Below, piece after piece: positions 1 through 9,838 of a stretch of 64,000 nucleotides of DNA. Source of the stretch: CAZJBS01 sp964544475. Its GTDB lineage: Bacteria > CLD3 > SB21. Both the position numbers and the translations under genes were made by a program. The notes under the pieces were generated by a model. That model worked only from the letters and a program-made list of their open reading frames with translations. It had not been told where the DNA came from and did no database searches. The DNA lies in NCBI GenBank assembly GCA_964544475.1, contig CAZJBS010000009.1:1-64000 (forward strand), in the 5' to 3' direction. Each line of letters starts with the position of its first letter. Within the stretch, counting starts at the first letter, position 1.

Positions 1-74
1 TGAAATATACCCACTTTTGACCTTGGTATCAGGTGATACTAACTATAAGTAAGTCTGTCTGACCAGAGCCGCTG

Positions 75-106
75 AAAAAGCCGGTTTCATATGAAACCGG
101 CTTTTT
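75..106 (+). terminator. Rho-independent terminator of a gene left of the window
   Basis: A perfect 32-base palindrome: six A/G bases and CCGGTTTCAT followed directly by ATGAAACCGG and a T-run. It can fold into a 16-bp stem with a U-rich 3' side and an A-rich 5' side, so it could work in both directions. No gene ending is visible before it in the first 74 bases, so it probably closes a transcript entering from the left. Confidence 0.8.
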
Positions 107-143
107 CGTTGTTTCTTTTTCATTTACGATTTTCAAAAAGCCC

Positions 144-172
144 TTGACAAAGTAAGGATCGTTGTCTAAGTT
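144..172 (+). promoter_or_regulatory. Possible sigma-70 promoter of the giant surface protein
   Basis: TTGACA at 144-149 matches the -35 consensus perfectly. After 17 bases, TAAGTT at 167-172 is a weak -10. This would give a leader of about 165 nt before the start at 347. I see no other structure between the terminator and the start codon. A second TTGACA at 272-277 has no -10 at a usable distance. Confidence 0.35.
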
Positions 173-346
173 CCACATGTTCCTATCAGATATTCCTTAT
201 CTCGTTTTGTTCTAGTTCGGTTTTTTTCTAAGAGCAAGGCTCACTCAGAGCAAGACTCATCTTACTAATTATTGACATAGACCTGCAAACAATCCGACCC
301 TTGCGGTCGGGACTTCATCTCATCTCATACTATTGGAGGAGTGGAT

Positions 347-3300
347 ATGCGACGTTTAGCTACGATTAGCATCGCGTGGTCTTTGTTCGTCTGCTTGCTT
401 GCGGTGCTGTTGACCACAGCCGATGTGCAAGCGCAGTGGAAAAAGGGCTCCGGCATTTCTTATCGGCCGGATGATGGATCCTATGTGATCCCGAAAATCG
501 AACTTCGCAAAGAAAACTCAAATCGTCCTTATTATCGACCCCACAGCGGGAAGGATAACCTTGAGGCGATTGTCCTGACCCAGGATTTTGAACTCACAAC
601 CTGGCCTCCGTCGGGATGGACCATTGTCGAGTTGTCCGGAACCGGCGCCTTGACGATTCGTTCAACGGCCGCCAGTGGCTACGGAGTTGGCGTGGCTTCG
701 GCGGAATTCAATTTCTACAACGTCAACGTGGTCAATGCGGAAGCGCTGACGACACCGATTTATACAGCCACGGTGTCCGGCGATTCGCTGAAATTTGACC
801 ATGCCGGTGCGCCGTATTCCGCGGCTGAGCATGATTCGGTTTATGTTGAAGCATCGACCAATGGGGGAACGAGTTGGATAACTTTGGCGGCCTATGATAT
901 TCAGGATCCCATCGGTCCGGGTATCGCGACGGCGCCAGCGACCACATCCAGTTTCGTACCGACCGCCGGCCAATGGGGAACCAAAACCCTGGCGCTGCCT
1001 GTCGGTTCGAACATGGTCCGGTTCATTGGGGTGACTCAGTTCGGAAATAACGTTTTTATTGACAATGTTCGCGTTGGTACCCCTCCCGCCAACGACATTC
1101 AATCGTTGTCGTTCGACGATCCGACAAGCGGTTCGGGGATTCCGCCGAACAGTACCTTCACACCGACGGCTTCATTCAAAAACGTTGGAACGGGCGATCA
1201 GACCAATGTCTCGGTGAAGTATGAAATCAATTCCGTATCCAATGTGTACACCAGCACCAAATCCATTGCCTCCATCACGGCCGGTCAAACGGTGCAGGTA
1301 TCTTTTGATCCCGCAACAGGCGGACTGCCCTCGGGTGCATATACTCTCCGGCTGATTGTGGCAACGCCGGACCAGGATGCAACCAATGATACGCTCAATG
1401 GCACTTTGAATGTGTTTCCGCCATTGTCCGGAGCCTACACCATCGGTGGTGCGTCTCCAAGTTATGCCACATTTACCGACGCGATTGCCGATCTCTTGAC
1501 GCGCGGCGTCTCGGGCGCTGTGACGTTCAGCGTGCGACCGGGCAACTATGGGTTTGACCCGGGCACGGAAGCCGATACGAGCCTCCAGATCGATGCCATA
1601 CAGGGCGCAGGATCCGGATCGCCGGTGACCTTTGTCAAGGAATCCGGCACCGCTGCGCTGAATTCATATTACATCGGTGTCGTGCTGAATGGTTGCGATT
1701 ATGTGACCTTTGATGGCATCGACATCATCCAGAATCCCGACTACAATGGTCGGACGCTGAACTACGGGTATTATTTGAATGCGGCGTCTGCCACAAATGG
1801 AGCGACGAATAACACGCTCAAGAATTTTGTGGTGGCGTTGAATGATACATCCAGCGCTGCTCAGTCGGGTGGTGTGGTTTCGGCATCCACGGCGGCGACC
1901 AGTTCGGCCGGGGCCAACAGCTACAACAAGATTTATAACTTCAACATCTCCGGCGGCAGCTGGGGCGTTACCTTTGTCGGGAACTCGACGTACTACGATC
2001 TGAATAATGAAGTTGGTACCACGGCGGGTGGCACCAGCTACATTCGTGCGGTGGCGGGTTCCGCGGCAGGCTTCAATTCAGGAATTTATTTCTACGGACA
2101 GGATGGAATACAAATCTTTGACGTGGAAATCACAGGCAGCCAGGCCGGTGCAGCCAGCCTCTACGGCATCACCGCCAACGGTTCAGGTACTACAAACGGT
2201 ACCGCCACGATCCGTGATTGCCGGATTCACGACATGATTGCCCGAACGACGACCACCGGGAATGCCCGGGCTATTCACGTAGTCATTGCCGGCACCTACA
2301 ATATCTACCGCAACCGTGTCTACGATTGCACGATTCTGACAACCGGCACGGCCTATCTGTCGGGCATCGCCATTGAAGGTGGAACGACATTCAATATCTA
2401 TAACAATTTCGTTTCCGACCTCAAGAACCCGGGCGGCACGGCGACGACATCGCCGAATATCCGTGGTCTCCACATGGCGGCTGGTACCGTGAGCCTTTAC
2501 CACAACACCGTCTATTTAGATGCCCCCATTACATCGACGACGCGCTCCAGCGCCGCGCTGTATGTGACGACGGGCCCCAGTTCTGTGGATTACAGGAATA
2601 ACATTCTTGTCAACATGTGCGCGGCGGGAACGGCTACGACCAGCCGGCAAGCCGCGGTATTCAAGTCCACGGCCTCCTTGACCAATCTTGCTTCGACGTC
2701 CAACAACAACCTGGTTTACGCCGGCGTGCCCTGGTTCAACAAACGGATTCTCTTTTACGATGCCGTTTCGGTGAACGATTCCACGATTGAACAGTATCGA
2801 TCGCGGATGGCGCCTCGTGAGACCTGGGCAGTCACAGAGAATCCTCCTTTCAAGAATGTCGGTGCGACACCGTACGATTTGCATCTGGACAGTCTGATAG
2901 CCACGCAGGTGGAAAGTGGAGGCAATGCTGTCAGCCTTGTAACAACCGATTTTGATGGTGATGTAAGAAATGTGGGCACGCCGGATCTTGGCGCCGACGA
3001 AGGTCTGTTCACGCCCAAAGACACATCGTCGCCGGTCATCACCTATGTCCCATTGGGAAATACGGTTGCGGGTTCTCCGCAAACCCTGACGGCCACGATT
3101 TCCGATTTCTATTCAGGAGTACCGACCGCGGGCATCGGCCTGCCGGTCCTTTACTGGAAGATCAGTTCGGGCGGATCATGGACGCCCGCGACGGGCAGCT
3201 ACGTGAGCGGATCGCAATATACGTTCACTTTTGGCAGCGGCGCCATTCTGGGTGACACCGTATTTTATTATGTGGTAGCTCAGGATAACTGGGCCACGCC

Positions 3301-6300
3301 CAATGTTGGTGCTCAACCTTACGTTGGTGCGAGTGGCTATTCGGCCAATCCGCCGGCCGCGAGCGTGCCACCGACGACGCCCAATTCGTATCGGATTCGT
3401 CCGTCATTCAGCGGAACTTATACGGTTGGCACAACGACGGGAACATATCCCACGCTGAAAGCCGTCTTTGACACGCTGAATGCGTCCGTTCTGACGGGCA
3501 ATGTGATCCTTGAAATTCAGTCCGAAGGAACGCTTGAAACGGCGACGGCAGCATTGAATGCCATGTCGTATTCCGGTGCGGCATCTTACACCGTGACCAT
3601 CAAGCCTGCCGCGGCCACGACACCCACGATCACCGGGACCATCACCGGTGCCGTGATCAGGTTAAATGGCGCCGACTATGTGATTATCGACGGCTCGAAT
3701 TCAGGGACTACCTCTCAGGATTTGACCATCGCCAACGGCAGCACGGCGGCAAGCACGGCGGCCATTTGGCTTTCGAGCGCCGGTGCGTCGGCGGGCGCCA
3801 CGAATAACGTGATCAAGAACACCAAGATCATGTGCGGCGCCAATATGGCCACATCGGCCAACACGACCGTTGGCATTCTGACGTCGGGCGCCACGCTGAG
3901 TCTCACGACGGACGGGGAGGACAATGACAACAATACGTTCATGAACAATGTCATTACACGTTCCCGTTACGGTATTTATCTCCGTGGCAGCGCCTCCAAC
4001 AGCAATGACAACAACGTCATTTCCGGAAATACCGTCGGTTCCACCGCCTGGGATTCCACTCAGATCGGTAAGGGCGGCGTGATCATCCAGTATCAAAATC
4101 TGGCCTCGATCACCGGCAATACGGTCCGTTATGTCGGAGGAACGTATGCGTATACTTCCGGCGGCACCGATCGTATCGGCATTGGCGTCGGCAGCGATGC
4201 GTGGACGCCAACAGCCACTACGGTCACCAACTCCGTGGTGACGAATAACACAGTCCATCACGTGATCGAAGAGAGAACCTTCTCAGCGGTTGCCATTAAC
4301 GTGGCTGGAAGCGGATCTCCCAGCAACAACCTCATCGCCAACAACATGATCTATGAGGTGCGTGCCAACGGCACGGCCGGCGATCAGTCTGTTGGTATTG
4401 GCATTGGGGCGGGCAATGGTGACAAAGTCGTCTACAATACCATTGTGATGACGGACTCTCTTGATCCGGGCGGCCCATTGTCGACGGCCACCCAGAGTTC
4501 GGCGGGTATCCGGATTTCATCTGCGACCCCGACGAATCTGACTCTGGCGAATAACGTCATCTCTATTAACCAATTCTCCAGAACCGGAACCTTGCGGCAT
4601 TATGCCATTGTTGCTCCGGCCACGACCTACGCATGGGGCACCGGCGCTGCCGACTACAACGACTACTATCCTGAACTTTCCAACACCCAGATGGCATTTG
4701 GCGGTATTGGAACGAGTGTTCCATATACGGTGGTCGCCGACCTGGCCGCCTGGCGCACCCAGTTTACGCCGAATCAGGATGCGAATTCCGTCTCCATACT
4801 GCCGGAGTTTGTTGGTCCGGATGATTTGCATTTGAGTGGCGGTTCCCGTAATGACGGCGACTTCCGCGGCACACCCATTGTCGGTGTGACAACGGACTTT
4901 GACGGCGATGCGCGCGATGCCTCCCATCCGTACAAAGGCGCCGACGAATCTTCGACGTTTATCCCGAATCCCATCGCGGATCAGGGTTCAATGCCCGAAG
5001 AATTCCCGTCAACATTCGTGGCGGATCTTACCGACGTATTCGGAATTTCTTCCGGCTTCTCGGCGATCAGCCGCAATGGCGTGGTTGAGGTCAGCGTGGT
5101 CAATGATTCCCTCTTCATGGCCGGACACCTCAATGGGGTCGGCGCAGATCAGGTCGTGATCACGGCCGATGAAGGCATTTTCAGTCTGGTTGATTCGTTT
5201 GGCGTGACGGTTACCAATGTGAACGACGCGCCGTTTGTGGCGGATCCGATCGACGACATCATCATCGGCGCTCTCTCCGGCGCCAACTATGTTGCCTTGT
5301 TGACCAATGTCTTTGGCGATGTGGACGCCGGCGACGACCTTGACTTTGTGGCCTCGACCTCCAATGTGTTGCTCAGCGCCACGATTTCTGGGGACAGTCT
5401 TTTTGTGGCTTCCGATCCAAGCTTCACCGGCGTGGTGGACGTATACGTGACCGCTACGGACGACAGTCTGGCGGCCGTCTCGGATACGTTTGCGGTTACT
5501 GTGACGACCAATGCGCCGCCGAGCGCCGTCAATCTGCTTCTGCCGGCCGATGCGGCAAGGTTGCCGGTGAGCGCTCAGACGGCGTCATCGACCACCTTCC
5601 GCTGGTCGAAGGCTACAGATGCTGATTTGGATGCCATCACGTATTCCTGGCAGATGGACACATCCATGTCTTTCGGAGCAACGACGTGGAGCCAGCCTTC
5701 CAACAATTCGGGCGCGGACACTTTGTTGATTGCGACAAACGCCAGTATTAATGCCTACGTGGAAGACCTCGGTGTGGACGTCAGGGATTCTATCATTGTG
5801 TATTGGCGGGTCAGCGCCTACGATGGCGTGGCTTCGACACCAAGCGCGCAGGTGTTTTCTCTGAAGGTTGTGCGTGAGCAGGTCACAAGCGCACCGGATG
5901 CCTGGGGCTATGCCTACTCGCGGAGCACCGATCCTGGCGGACCAACGTACAACTGGATCGACATCACGGGTGTCGGCACTCTGGTGAGCGGCCTTACGGA
6001 CGACAACAATGTCGGTCCGTTCCCGGTCGGCTTTAACTACCCGTACTATTGGTACGATTTCAACAATTTCCGCATCGGATCAAACGGCTACATCACGCCG
6101 GGCAACCAGACGTCGAATTTCGCATCGCCGTTTGCACAATTGCCTGCGGCGGCGGCTCCGAATGATATCATTGCCGCCATGGCGGGCGACTTGGTGTTCA
6201 CCGGACAGACGGGTGCGGCCGGGCAGTGCTACTACTGGTCCAATGGCGTGGACTCTCTGGTCATCAGCTACATTGGCGTCACCGAATGGGAAACGACCAT

Positions 6301-7672
6301 CAATCCGGCTTCCACGCACACTTTCCAGATCATTTTGTGCAAGGCCGACACCTCCATCACATTCCAATATGGTGCCCAGGGAGGTGCGTTTAATTCGACC
6401 AACAACACCACCCTTTGTATCGGCATGGAGAATCAAACCGGCACCATCGGTCTGAACTATGGTTTCTCGTCGGTTGGGCCGCATCCTTTCATGCCGACGA
6501 ATGGACTTGCTGTGAAGATCTTCAAGATTCCCGTCCCTCCGCTGGACATAACCGATGCCGGCATGGTTGCCGGGTTCAATCAGGACAACATCGGCAAGGT
6601 GGTTCGGCAGGGCACGGCTGACACGATCAAGGCCATTGTCAAGAACTATGGGACGATCGCCTTGTCCAATGTCCGTGTGACTCACCAGATCGTGAAGAGC
6701 GGCCAGCCCACGGTTCGCGATACGGTGTTTGTTGCCAGCCTGGCGGTCAGCGAGCAGGTGGAAGTGACTTTCCCGCGCCTCTTTACGGCGCTGTCCGCCG
6801 GTTCGTATTCGGCCACGTTCACAGCCACTGTGAGCGGTGATCAAGGTCCTGGAAACAATTCGAAGGTGGCGGAAATCACCTCAACAAATCTGCAGCCTTA
6901 TGCCGACTACGAAGTTGCCTATGAGAGCGGAACAGCCAGTGGCAGTATCAACTGGTCCGGTGGAGGAGGAATGGGTGTTTACTTCGAAGTACCGGATACC
7001 AACTATCCTCTCCGCATTTCTCAGGCCAAGATCCACATCACGTCGATCACGGCCAACCCGATGACGGTGGAGATCATGTCCGACTCGCTCGGTTTCCCGG
7101 GACATGCCCTGGCAGCCAGGTCGGTGACGGCAGTGACGGGATGGAACACTATCAGTTTCGTTTCGGACAGCACTGCGCTGACATTCCCGACGCCGACGAA
7201 CTTCTTCATTGGTGGTCGTGGGCAGATGGCGTTCACTTATGAAACGACGGCGCCGATCTCCTATCGCGCCTGGGAATATACCGGCGGATGGGCCACGTAT
7301 CGGTCTCGGGATCTCCAGGACATGCTGATTCGTGCGGTTGTGGAGTGGCGCGATTCCATCATCGTTGGTATCGACGATCAAGGGACACCCAAGTCCTTTG
7401 CGTTGCACCAGAACTATCCGAATCCTTTCAATCCGACCACGAAGATCGAATACGACGTGAAAGAACATTCCCGCGTCGTGCTGAAGATCTACAACGTGTT
7501 GGGTCAGGAAGTCCGGACGCTGGTGGACCGCATGGAAACGCCCGGTGCGAACAAGTTCGTCGTATGGGATGGCAGGAATAATGCGGGCCATTCCGTGGCG
7601 ACGGGCATTTACATCTACCGCATCGAAATGGGCAATTTCGTGAAATCGCGGAAGATGATGCTTGTGAAGTAA
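347..7672 (+). CDS. Giant secreted beta-helix surface protein with C-terminal sorting domain
   Basis: Secreted, probably surface-attached protein of 2,441 aa. A signal peptide spans residues 1-30 (basic MRR, hydrophobic core, ending near VQAQ). Domains in order: adhesin-like jelly-roll (choice-of-anchor J type) about 80-245; CARDB-like Ig domain 250-360; Asn/Thr-rich right-handed beta-helix 365-890; second beta-helix about 1020-1520; two cadherin/Ig-like repeats 1540-1725; FN3-like domain to about 1850; second CARDB-like domain 2065-2180; and a 90-residue tail starting HQNYPNPFNPTTKIEYDV, the FlgD-Ig/type IX sorting module. Both helices start YT(I/V)G and end TDFDGD-x-R with GADE shortly after, so the helix unit is duplicated. 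GGAGG lies 5 nt before ATG 347; the in-frame GTG at 341 overlaps that site and is less likely. Function (adhesion, glycan binding or matrix) cannot be told from sequence. It stands alone between two terminators. Confidence 0.9.
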   Translation: MRRLATISIAWSLFVCLLAVLLTTADVQAQWKKGSGISYRPDDGSYVIPKIELRKENSNRPYYRPHSGKDNLEAIVLTQDFELTTWPPSGWTIVELSGTGALTIRSTAASGYGVGVASAEFNFYNVNVVNAEALTTPIYTATVSGDSLKFDHAGAPYSAAEHDSVYVEASTNGGTSWITLAAYDIQDPIGPGIATAPATTSSFVPTAGQWGTKTLALPVGSNMVRFIGVTQFGNNVFIDNVRVGTPPANDIQSLSFDDPTSGSGIPPNSTFTPTASFKNVGTGDQTNVSVKYEINSVSNVYTSTKSIASITAGQTVQVSFDPATGGLPSGAYTLRLIVATPDQDATNDTLNGTLNVFPPLSGAYTIGGASPSYATFTDAIADLLTRGVSGAVTFSVRPGNYGFDPGTEADTSLQIDAIQGAGSGSPVTFVKESGTAALNSYYIGVVLNGCDYVTFDGIDIIQNPDYNGRTLNYGYYLNAASATNGATNNTLKNFVVALNDTSSAAQSGGVVSASTAATSSAGANSYNKIYNFNISGGSWGVTFVGNSTYYDLNNEVGTTAGGTSYIRAVAGSAAGFNSGIYFYGQDGIQIFDVEITGSQAGAASLYGITANGSGTTNGTATIRDCRIHDMIARTTTTGNARAIHVVIAGTYNIYRNRVYDCTILTTGTAYLSGIAIEGGTTFNIYNNFVSDLKNPGGTATTSPNIRGLHMAAGTVSLYHNTVYLDAPITSTTRSSAALYVTTGPSSVDYRNNILVNMCAAGTATTSRQAAVFKSTASLTNLASTSNNNLVYAGVPWFNKRILFYDAVSVNDSTIEQYRSRMAPRETWAVTENPPFKNVGATPYDLHLDSLIATQVESGGNAVSLVTTDFDGDVRNVGTPDLGADEGLFTPKDTSSPVITYVPLGNTVAGSPQTLTATISDFYSGVPTAGIGLPVLYWKISSGGSWTPATGSYVSGSQYTFTFGSGAILGDTVFYYVVAQDNWATPNVGAQPYVGASGYSANPPAASVPPTTPNSYRIRPSFSGTYTVGTTTGTYPTLKAVFDTLNASVLTGNVILEIQSEGTLETATAALNAMSYSGAASYTVTIKPAAATTPTITGTITGAVIRLNGADYVIIDGSNSGTTSQDLTIANGSTAASTAAIWLSSAGASAGATNNVIKNTKIMCGANMATSANTTVGILTSGATLSLTTDGEDNDNNTFMNNVITRSRYGIYLRGSASNSNDNNVISGNTVGSTAWDSTQIGKGGVIIQYQNLASITGNTVRYVGGTYAYTSGGTDRIGIGVGSDAWTPTATTVTNSVVTNNTVHHVIEERTFSAVAINVAGSGSPSNNLIANNMIYEVRANGTAGDQSVGIGIGAGNGDKVVYNTIVMTDSLDPGGPLSTATQSSAGIRISSATPTNLTLANNVISINQFSRTGTLRHYAIVAPATTYAWGTGAADYNDYYPELSNTQMAFGGIGTSVPYTVVADLAAWRTQFTPNQDANSVSILPEFVGPDDLHLSGGSRNDGDFRGTPIVGVTTDFDGDARDASHPYKGADESSTFIPNPIADQGSMPEEFPSTFVADLTDVFGISSGFSAISRNGVVEVSVVNDSLFMAGHLNGVGADQVVITADEGIFSLVDSFGVTVTNVNDAPFVADPIDDIIIGALSGANYVALLTNVFGDVDAGDDLDFVASTSNVLLSATISGDSLFVASDPSFTGVVDVYVTATDDSLAAVSDTFAVTVTTNAPPSAVNLLLPADAARLPVSAQTASSTTFRWSKATDADLDAITYSWQMDTSMSFGATTWSQPSNNSGADTLLIATNASINAYVEDLGVDVRDSIIVYWRVSAYDGVASTPSAQVFSLKVVREQVTSAPDAWGYAYSRSTDPGGPTYNWIDITGVGTLVSGLTDDNNVGPFPVGFNYPYYWYDFNNFRIGSNGYITPGNQTSNFASPFAQLPAAAAPNDIIAAMAGDLVFTGQTGAAGQCYYWSNGVDSLVISYIGVTEWETTINPASTHTFQIILCKADTSITFQYGAQGGAFNSTNNTTLCIGMENQTGTIGLNYGFSSVGPHPFMPTNGLAVKIFKIPVPPLDITDAGMVAGFNQDNIGKVVRQGTADTIKAIVKNYGTIALSNVRVTHQIVKSGQPTVRDTVFVASLAVSEQVEVTFPRLFTALSAGSYSATFTATVSGDQGPGNNSKVAEITSTNLQPYADYEVAYESGTASGSINWSGGGGMGVYFEVPDTNYPLRISQAKIHITSITANPMTVEIMSDSLGFPGHALAARSVTAVTGWNTISFVSDSTALTFPTPTNFFIGGRGQMAFTYETTAPISYRAWEYTGGWATYRSRDLQDMLIRAVVEWRDSIIVGIDDQGTPKSFALHQNYPNPFNPTTKIEYDVKEHSRVVLKIYNVLGQEVRTLVDRMETPGANKFVVWDGRNNAGHSVATGIYIYRIEMGNFVKSRKMMLVK

Positions 7673-7692
7673 GAAGACAGGACTTTTGCCTG

Positions 7693-7720
7693 AAAGGCCG
7701 CCACGGGCGGCCTTTTTTTT
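7693..7720 (+). terminator. Rho-independent terminator after the surface protein
   Basis: A 10-bp stem (AAAGGCCGCC with GGCGGCCTTT) and 3-base loop are followed by a run of T, 20 bases after the stop codon of the surface protein. It also separates that gene from the converging queC. Confidence 0.9.
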
Positions 7721-7830
7721 TGTGCGCCTGTTTGTTTGCCGCGTGAAAATTACATGGAAGTTCACAGACTCCGCCAAGGGCCTCGCAAATCGTGGGAACG
7801 TCGGATCAAGAGGAACGAGACGCGGGAAAG

Positions 7831-8529
7831 CTATGTTTGGGAGTAATCCGGCCGGATGGCGTATCGAAGAGGGTCCTCGACGCCGGCCTTTGCAAATCCC
7901 CTCAACCGCAAGGCGCAACTGTCACACACGCCGCATGCGATATCCTCGTTCTGGTAACAGGACCATGTCAAATGGAAGGGCGCGTTTAGCATGAGACCGC
8001 GGCGTACGATCTGCTCTTTCGAGAGAAGAATAATGGGCGTTTCAATGGAGAGGCGTGTGGAGGGCTTTGTGCCCAGCCGGATGACTTCGTTGAACGCTTC
8101 ATAAAACTCGGTCCGGCAATCCGGATAGCCAGAAGAATCTTCCTGCACAGCGCCAATGAAAAGGCGTTCGGCGCCGATGACTTCCGCCCAGCTTGTGGCC
8201 ATACTCAGCAGGTGCGCATTCCGAAACGGGACATAGGATGAAGGAATGGTTGTGGCCGCCAGATCGGCTTTGGACACAGGAATGGTTCTGTCAGTCAGGC
8301 TGGAACCACCAATTTTTGTCAGGTGGTCAAACGTGACGATCAATCGGCGTGATTCGGGGACGTGGAAATGATCACAGAGAGCGTTGTAGGCTTCCAGTTC
8401 GCGTTGCTGGGTCCGCTGGCCATAGTTGGCGTGAAGCATGGCCAATTCATAGCCCGCTTCATAGGCGATGGCCGTTGTCACACAGCTATCCATGCCTCCG
8501 CTGGCCAGAACAACGGCGATCGGTTTCAT
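7831..8529 (-). CDS. queC: 7-cyano-7-deazaguanine synthase QueC
   Basis: ATP-dependent cytosolic ligase that converts 7-carboxy-7-deazaguanine to preQ0 in the queuosine pathway. The N-terminus carries the PP-loop ATP-binding motif SGGMDS (residues 10-15). The C-terminal third has the zinc-binding cysteine set, visible as C-x8-CGVCDSC. Length (232 aa) is normal. It is the last gene of a minus-strand queE-queD-queC operon, starting 3 bases after queD ends. Only the residue after GG in the PP motif varies from the common form. Confidence 0.95.
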   Translation of the reverse strand: MKPIAVVLASGGMDSCVTTAIAYEAGYELAMLHANYGQRTQQRELEAYNALCDHFHVPESRRLIVTFDHLTKIGGSSLTDRTIPVSKADLAATTIPSSYVPFRNAHLLSMATSWAEVIGAERLFIGAVQEDSSGYPDCRTEFYEAFNEVIRLGTKPSTRLSIETPIILLSKEQIVRRGLMLNAPFHLTWSCYQNEDIACGVCDSCALRLRGFAKAGVEDPLRYAIRPDYSQT

Positions 8530-8532
8530 TGG

Positions 8533-8970
8533 TCACTCATTCAGATTGGTCGAAACTTCCGCATACGTATGAAACGTTTCAGCCACCCGGAGGTTGAGCC
8601 TGCGCAGATTGGAAAAAGATCGAAGATGGGAGGCTATTTCACGAGCGAGATACAGGGCGATATTTTCGGCGGTTGAATAGAAATCGACGTGGACGACCTT
8701 GAGGTCTTTGCCCTTCAGGAAGTCAATCATCATCGTATCGTCCGACGAGCACATAAAAGCGTGATCCAGTTTGTCGACCAGGGGCTGCACCAGGGCCTTG
8801 AGTTCGCCATAATCCATGACCATGCCATTGGGGAGCGGGGAGCCTTCGATGGCGACATCCAGCCGGTACGAATGACCGTGCAGATTCTGACATCCGGCCT
8901 TGTGATAGGGGAGCCGGTGGGCCATTTCCCACTTGAAAGACTTCGATATGCGGACAAGGTCGACGGCCAT
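8533..8970 (-). CDS. queD: 6-carboxytetrahydropterin synthase QueD
   Basis: Converts dihydroneopterin triphosphate to 6-carboxy-5,6,7,8-tetrahydropterin, the substrate of QueE. It is a 145-aa T-fold protein. The zinc ligands are recognisable as the His in AHRL near residue 18 and the HGHSY motif near residue 31; the catalytic Cys is in the GCQNLHGH segment. Located between queE and queC, 6 bases after queE. The GTP cyclohydrolase that feeds it (folE) is not in the window. The PTPS fold also occurs in biopterin enzymes, but the neighbours settle the call. Confidence 0.93.
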   Translation of the reverse strand: MAVDLVRISKSFKWEMAHRLPYHKAGCQNLHGHSYRLDVAIEGSPLPNGMVMDYGELKALVQPLVDKLDHAFMCSSDDTMMIDFLKGKDLKVVHVDFYSTAENIALYLAREIASHLRSFSNLRRLNLRVAETFHTYAEVSTNLNE

Positions 8971-8976
8971 GGATGC

Positions 8977-9642
8977 TTATACCCCGCGGGTTTCCGGAGA
9001 CCAGACAAATTTGTGCATTTGCAGTTGAAAGCGCAGGTTGGGAACCTGTGAGGGAAGCCGGTCGGTCAGGATCCACTCGGCCAATTCGCGCGGCTCCAGA
9101 CGATCAAACACCGGCGAAATGAGGATGGTGTTTTTTCCGCTCAGCCCGTGTTCGTCGATGAACGCCTTCATCCAGTCATAATCGTCGCGATCGCCGACCA
9201 CAAACTTGATCTCGTCATGTTGCCGCAACAAAGCCAGATTCTCAAGACGATTTTTTTCGACCATCCCGCTGGACGGGCACTTGATGTCCATGATCGTGAC
9301 AACCCGTTGGTCGACGCCTGAAATATCGAGACTGCCGCCCGTTTCCAGCAATACTTCATAACCATCGTCCGCCAACCGGCTCATCAAGACCAACACGCCA
9401 TCCTGCAACAACGGTTCTCCGCCGGTGATTTCCACAGTACGGCACTGGTAGGCGGCCACGGCCTCCATGATCGCCGGCACGGTCATATCCATTCCTTCAA
9501 AAAACGCATAGGTCGTATCGCAATACGTGCATCGCAGATTACAATACGTCAACCGCACAAAAACGCACGGCTTACCCGAATGCGTGGACTCACCCTGCAG
9601 ACTGTAAAATATTTCGTTTATTTTGAGCGTTGACCTGTTCAT
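8977..9642 (-). CDS. queE: 7-carboxy-7-deazaguanine synthase QueE (radical SAM)
   Basis: Radical SAM enzyme that contracts 6-carboxytetrahydropterin to 7-carboxy-7-deazaguanine. The cluster motif is CNLRCTYC (CxxxCxxC), followed by the GGEPLLQ SAM-binding motif. Start chosen at the ATG ending at 9642, giving 221 aa, because AGGA sits 4 bases upstream and the protein then opens with the usual KINEIFYSLQGEST segment; a longer frame to 9714 would run over the thrS promoter. First gene of the queEDC operon, divergent from thrS. I see no preQ1 riboswitch-like structure in its short upstream region. Confidence 0.93.
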   Translation of the reverse strand: MNRSTLKINEIFYSLQGESTHSGKPCVFVRLTYCNLRCTYCDTTYAFFEGMDMTVPAIMEAVAAYQCRTVEITGGEPLLQDGVLVLMSRLADDGYEVLLETGGSLDISGVDQRVVTIMDIKCPSSGMVEKNRLENLALLRQHDEIKFVVGDRDDYDWMKAFIDEHGLSGKNTILISPVFDRLEPRELAEWILTDRLPSQVPNLRFQLQMHKFVWSPETRGV

Positions 9643-9707
9643 TTTGTCCTGATGTGGGGGGCAATATACGTATTCTTTCGGAGTGGGGCAAGAACGCAGA
9701 ATAATCA

Positions 9708-9736
9708 TTGACAATTTCAGTCGTTTCCGCTATTAT
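9708..9736 (+). promoter_or_regulatory. Strong sigma-70 promoter of the thrS-infC operon
   Basis: Perfect -35 TTGACA at 9708-9713, exactly 17 bases, then TATTAT at 9731-9736 (5 of 6). Transcription would start near 9743 and leave a leader of about 96 nt before thrS. The promoter lies upstream of the queE start chosen here, which supports that start. Confidence 0.8.
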
Positions 9737-9771
9737 GGGCTCGAAAATGGCGCATGGCGTCATACCTTATT

Positions 9772-9800
9772 AACCTGAAGAATCTACCAAGCTTCGGGTT
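9772..9800 (+). promoter_or_regulatory. Hairpin in the thrS leader, possible translational operator
   Basis: AACCTGAAG pairs with CTTCGGGTT over 9 bp (one G-U) around an 11-base loop. It lies inside the leader predicted from the 9708 promoter and ends 25 bases before the ribosome binding site of thrS. Leaders of thrS are known sites of autoregulation in other bacteria, but nothing here proves that role. Confidence 0.35.
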
Positions 9801-9838
9801 GGCAATAATGAGGTCACGTTTAAGCAAGGATCAGCGTT

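Noticed and set aside
272..300. Second TTGACA before the surface protein gene
   Set aside because: No -10-like hexamer at 16-18 bases.
1435..4950. Repeated short sequences considered as CRISPR or satellite repeats
   Set aside because: They are degenerate coding repeats of beta-helix turns, not regular direct repeats with unique spacers.
6080..7918. Long minus-strand open frames (254 and 345 aa) inside and beyond the surface protein gene
   Set aside because: Antisense to a gene with clear domains; Arg/His-rich translation typical of shadow frames; one crosses the terminator.
9643..9714. Longer queE start ending at 9714
   Set aside because: It would overlap the strong thrS promoter, lacks a ribosome binding site, and adds residues not typical of the family.
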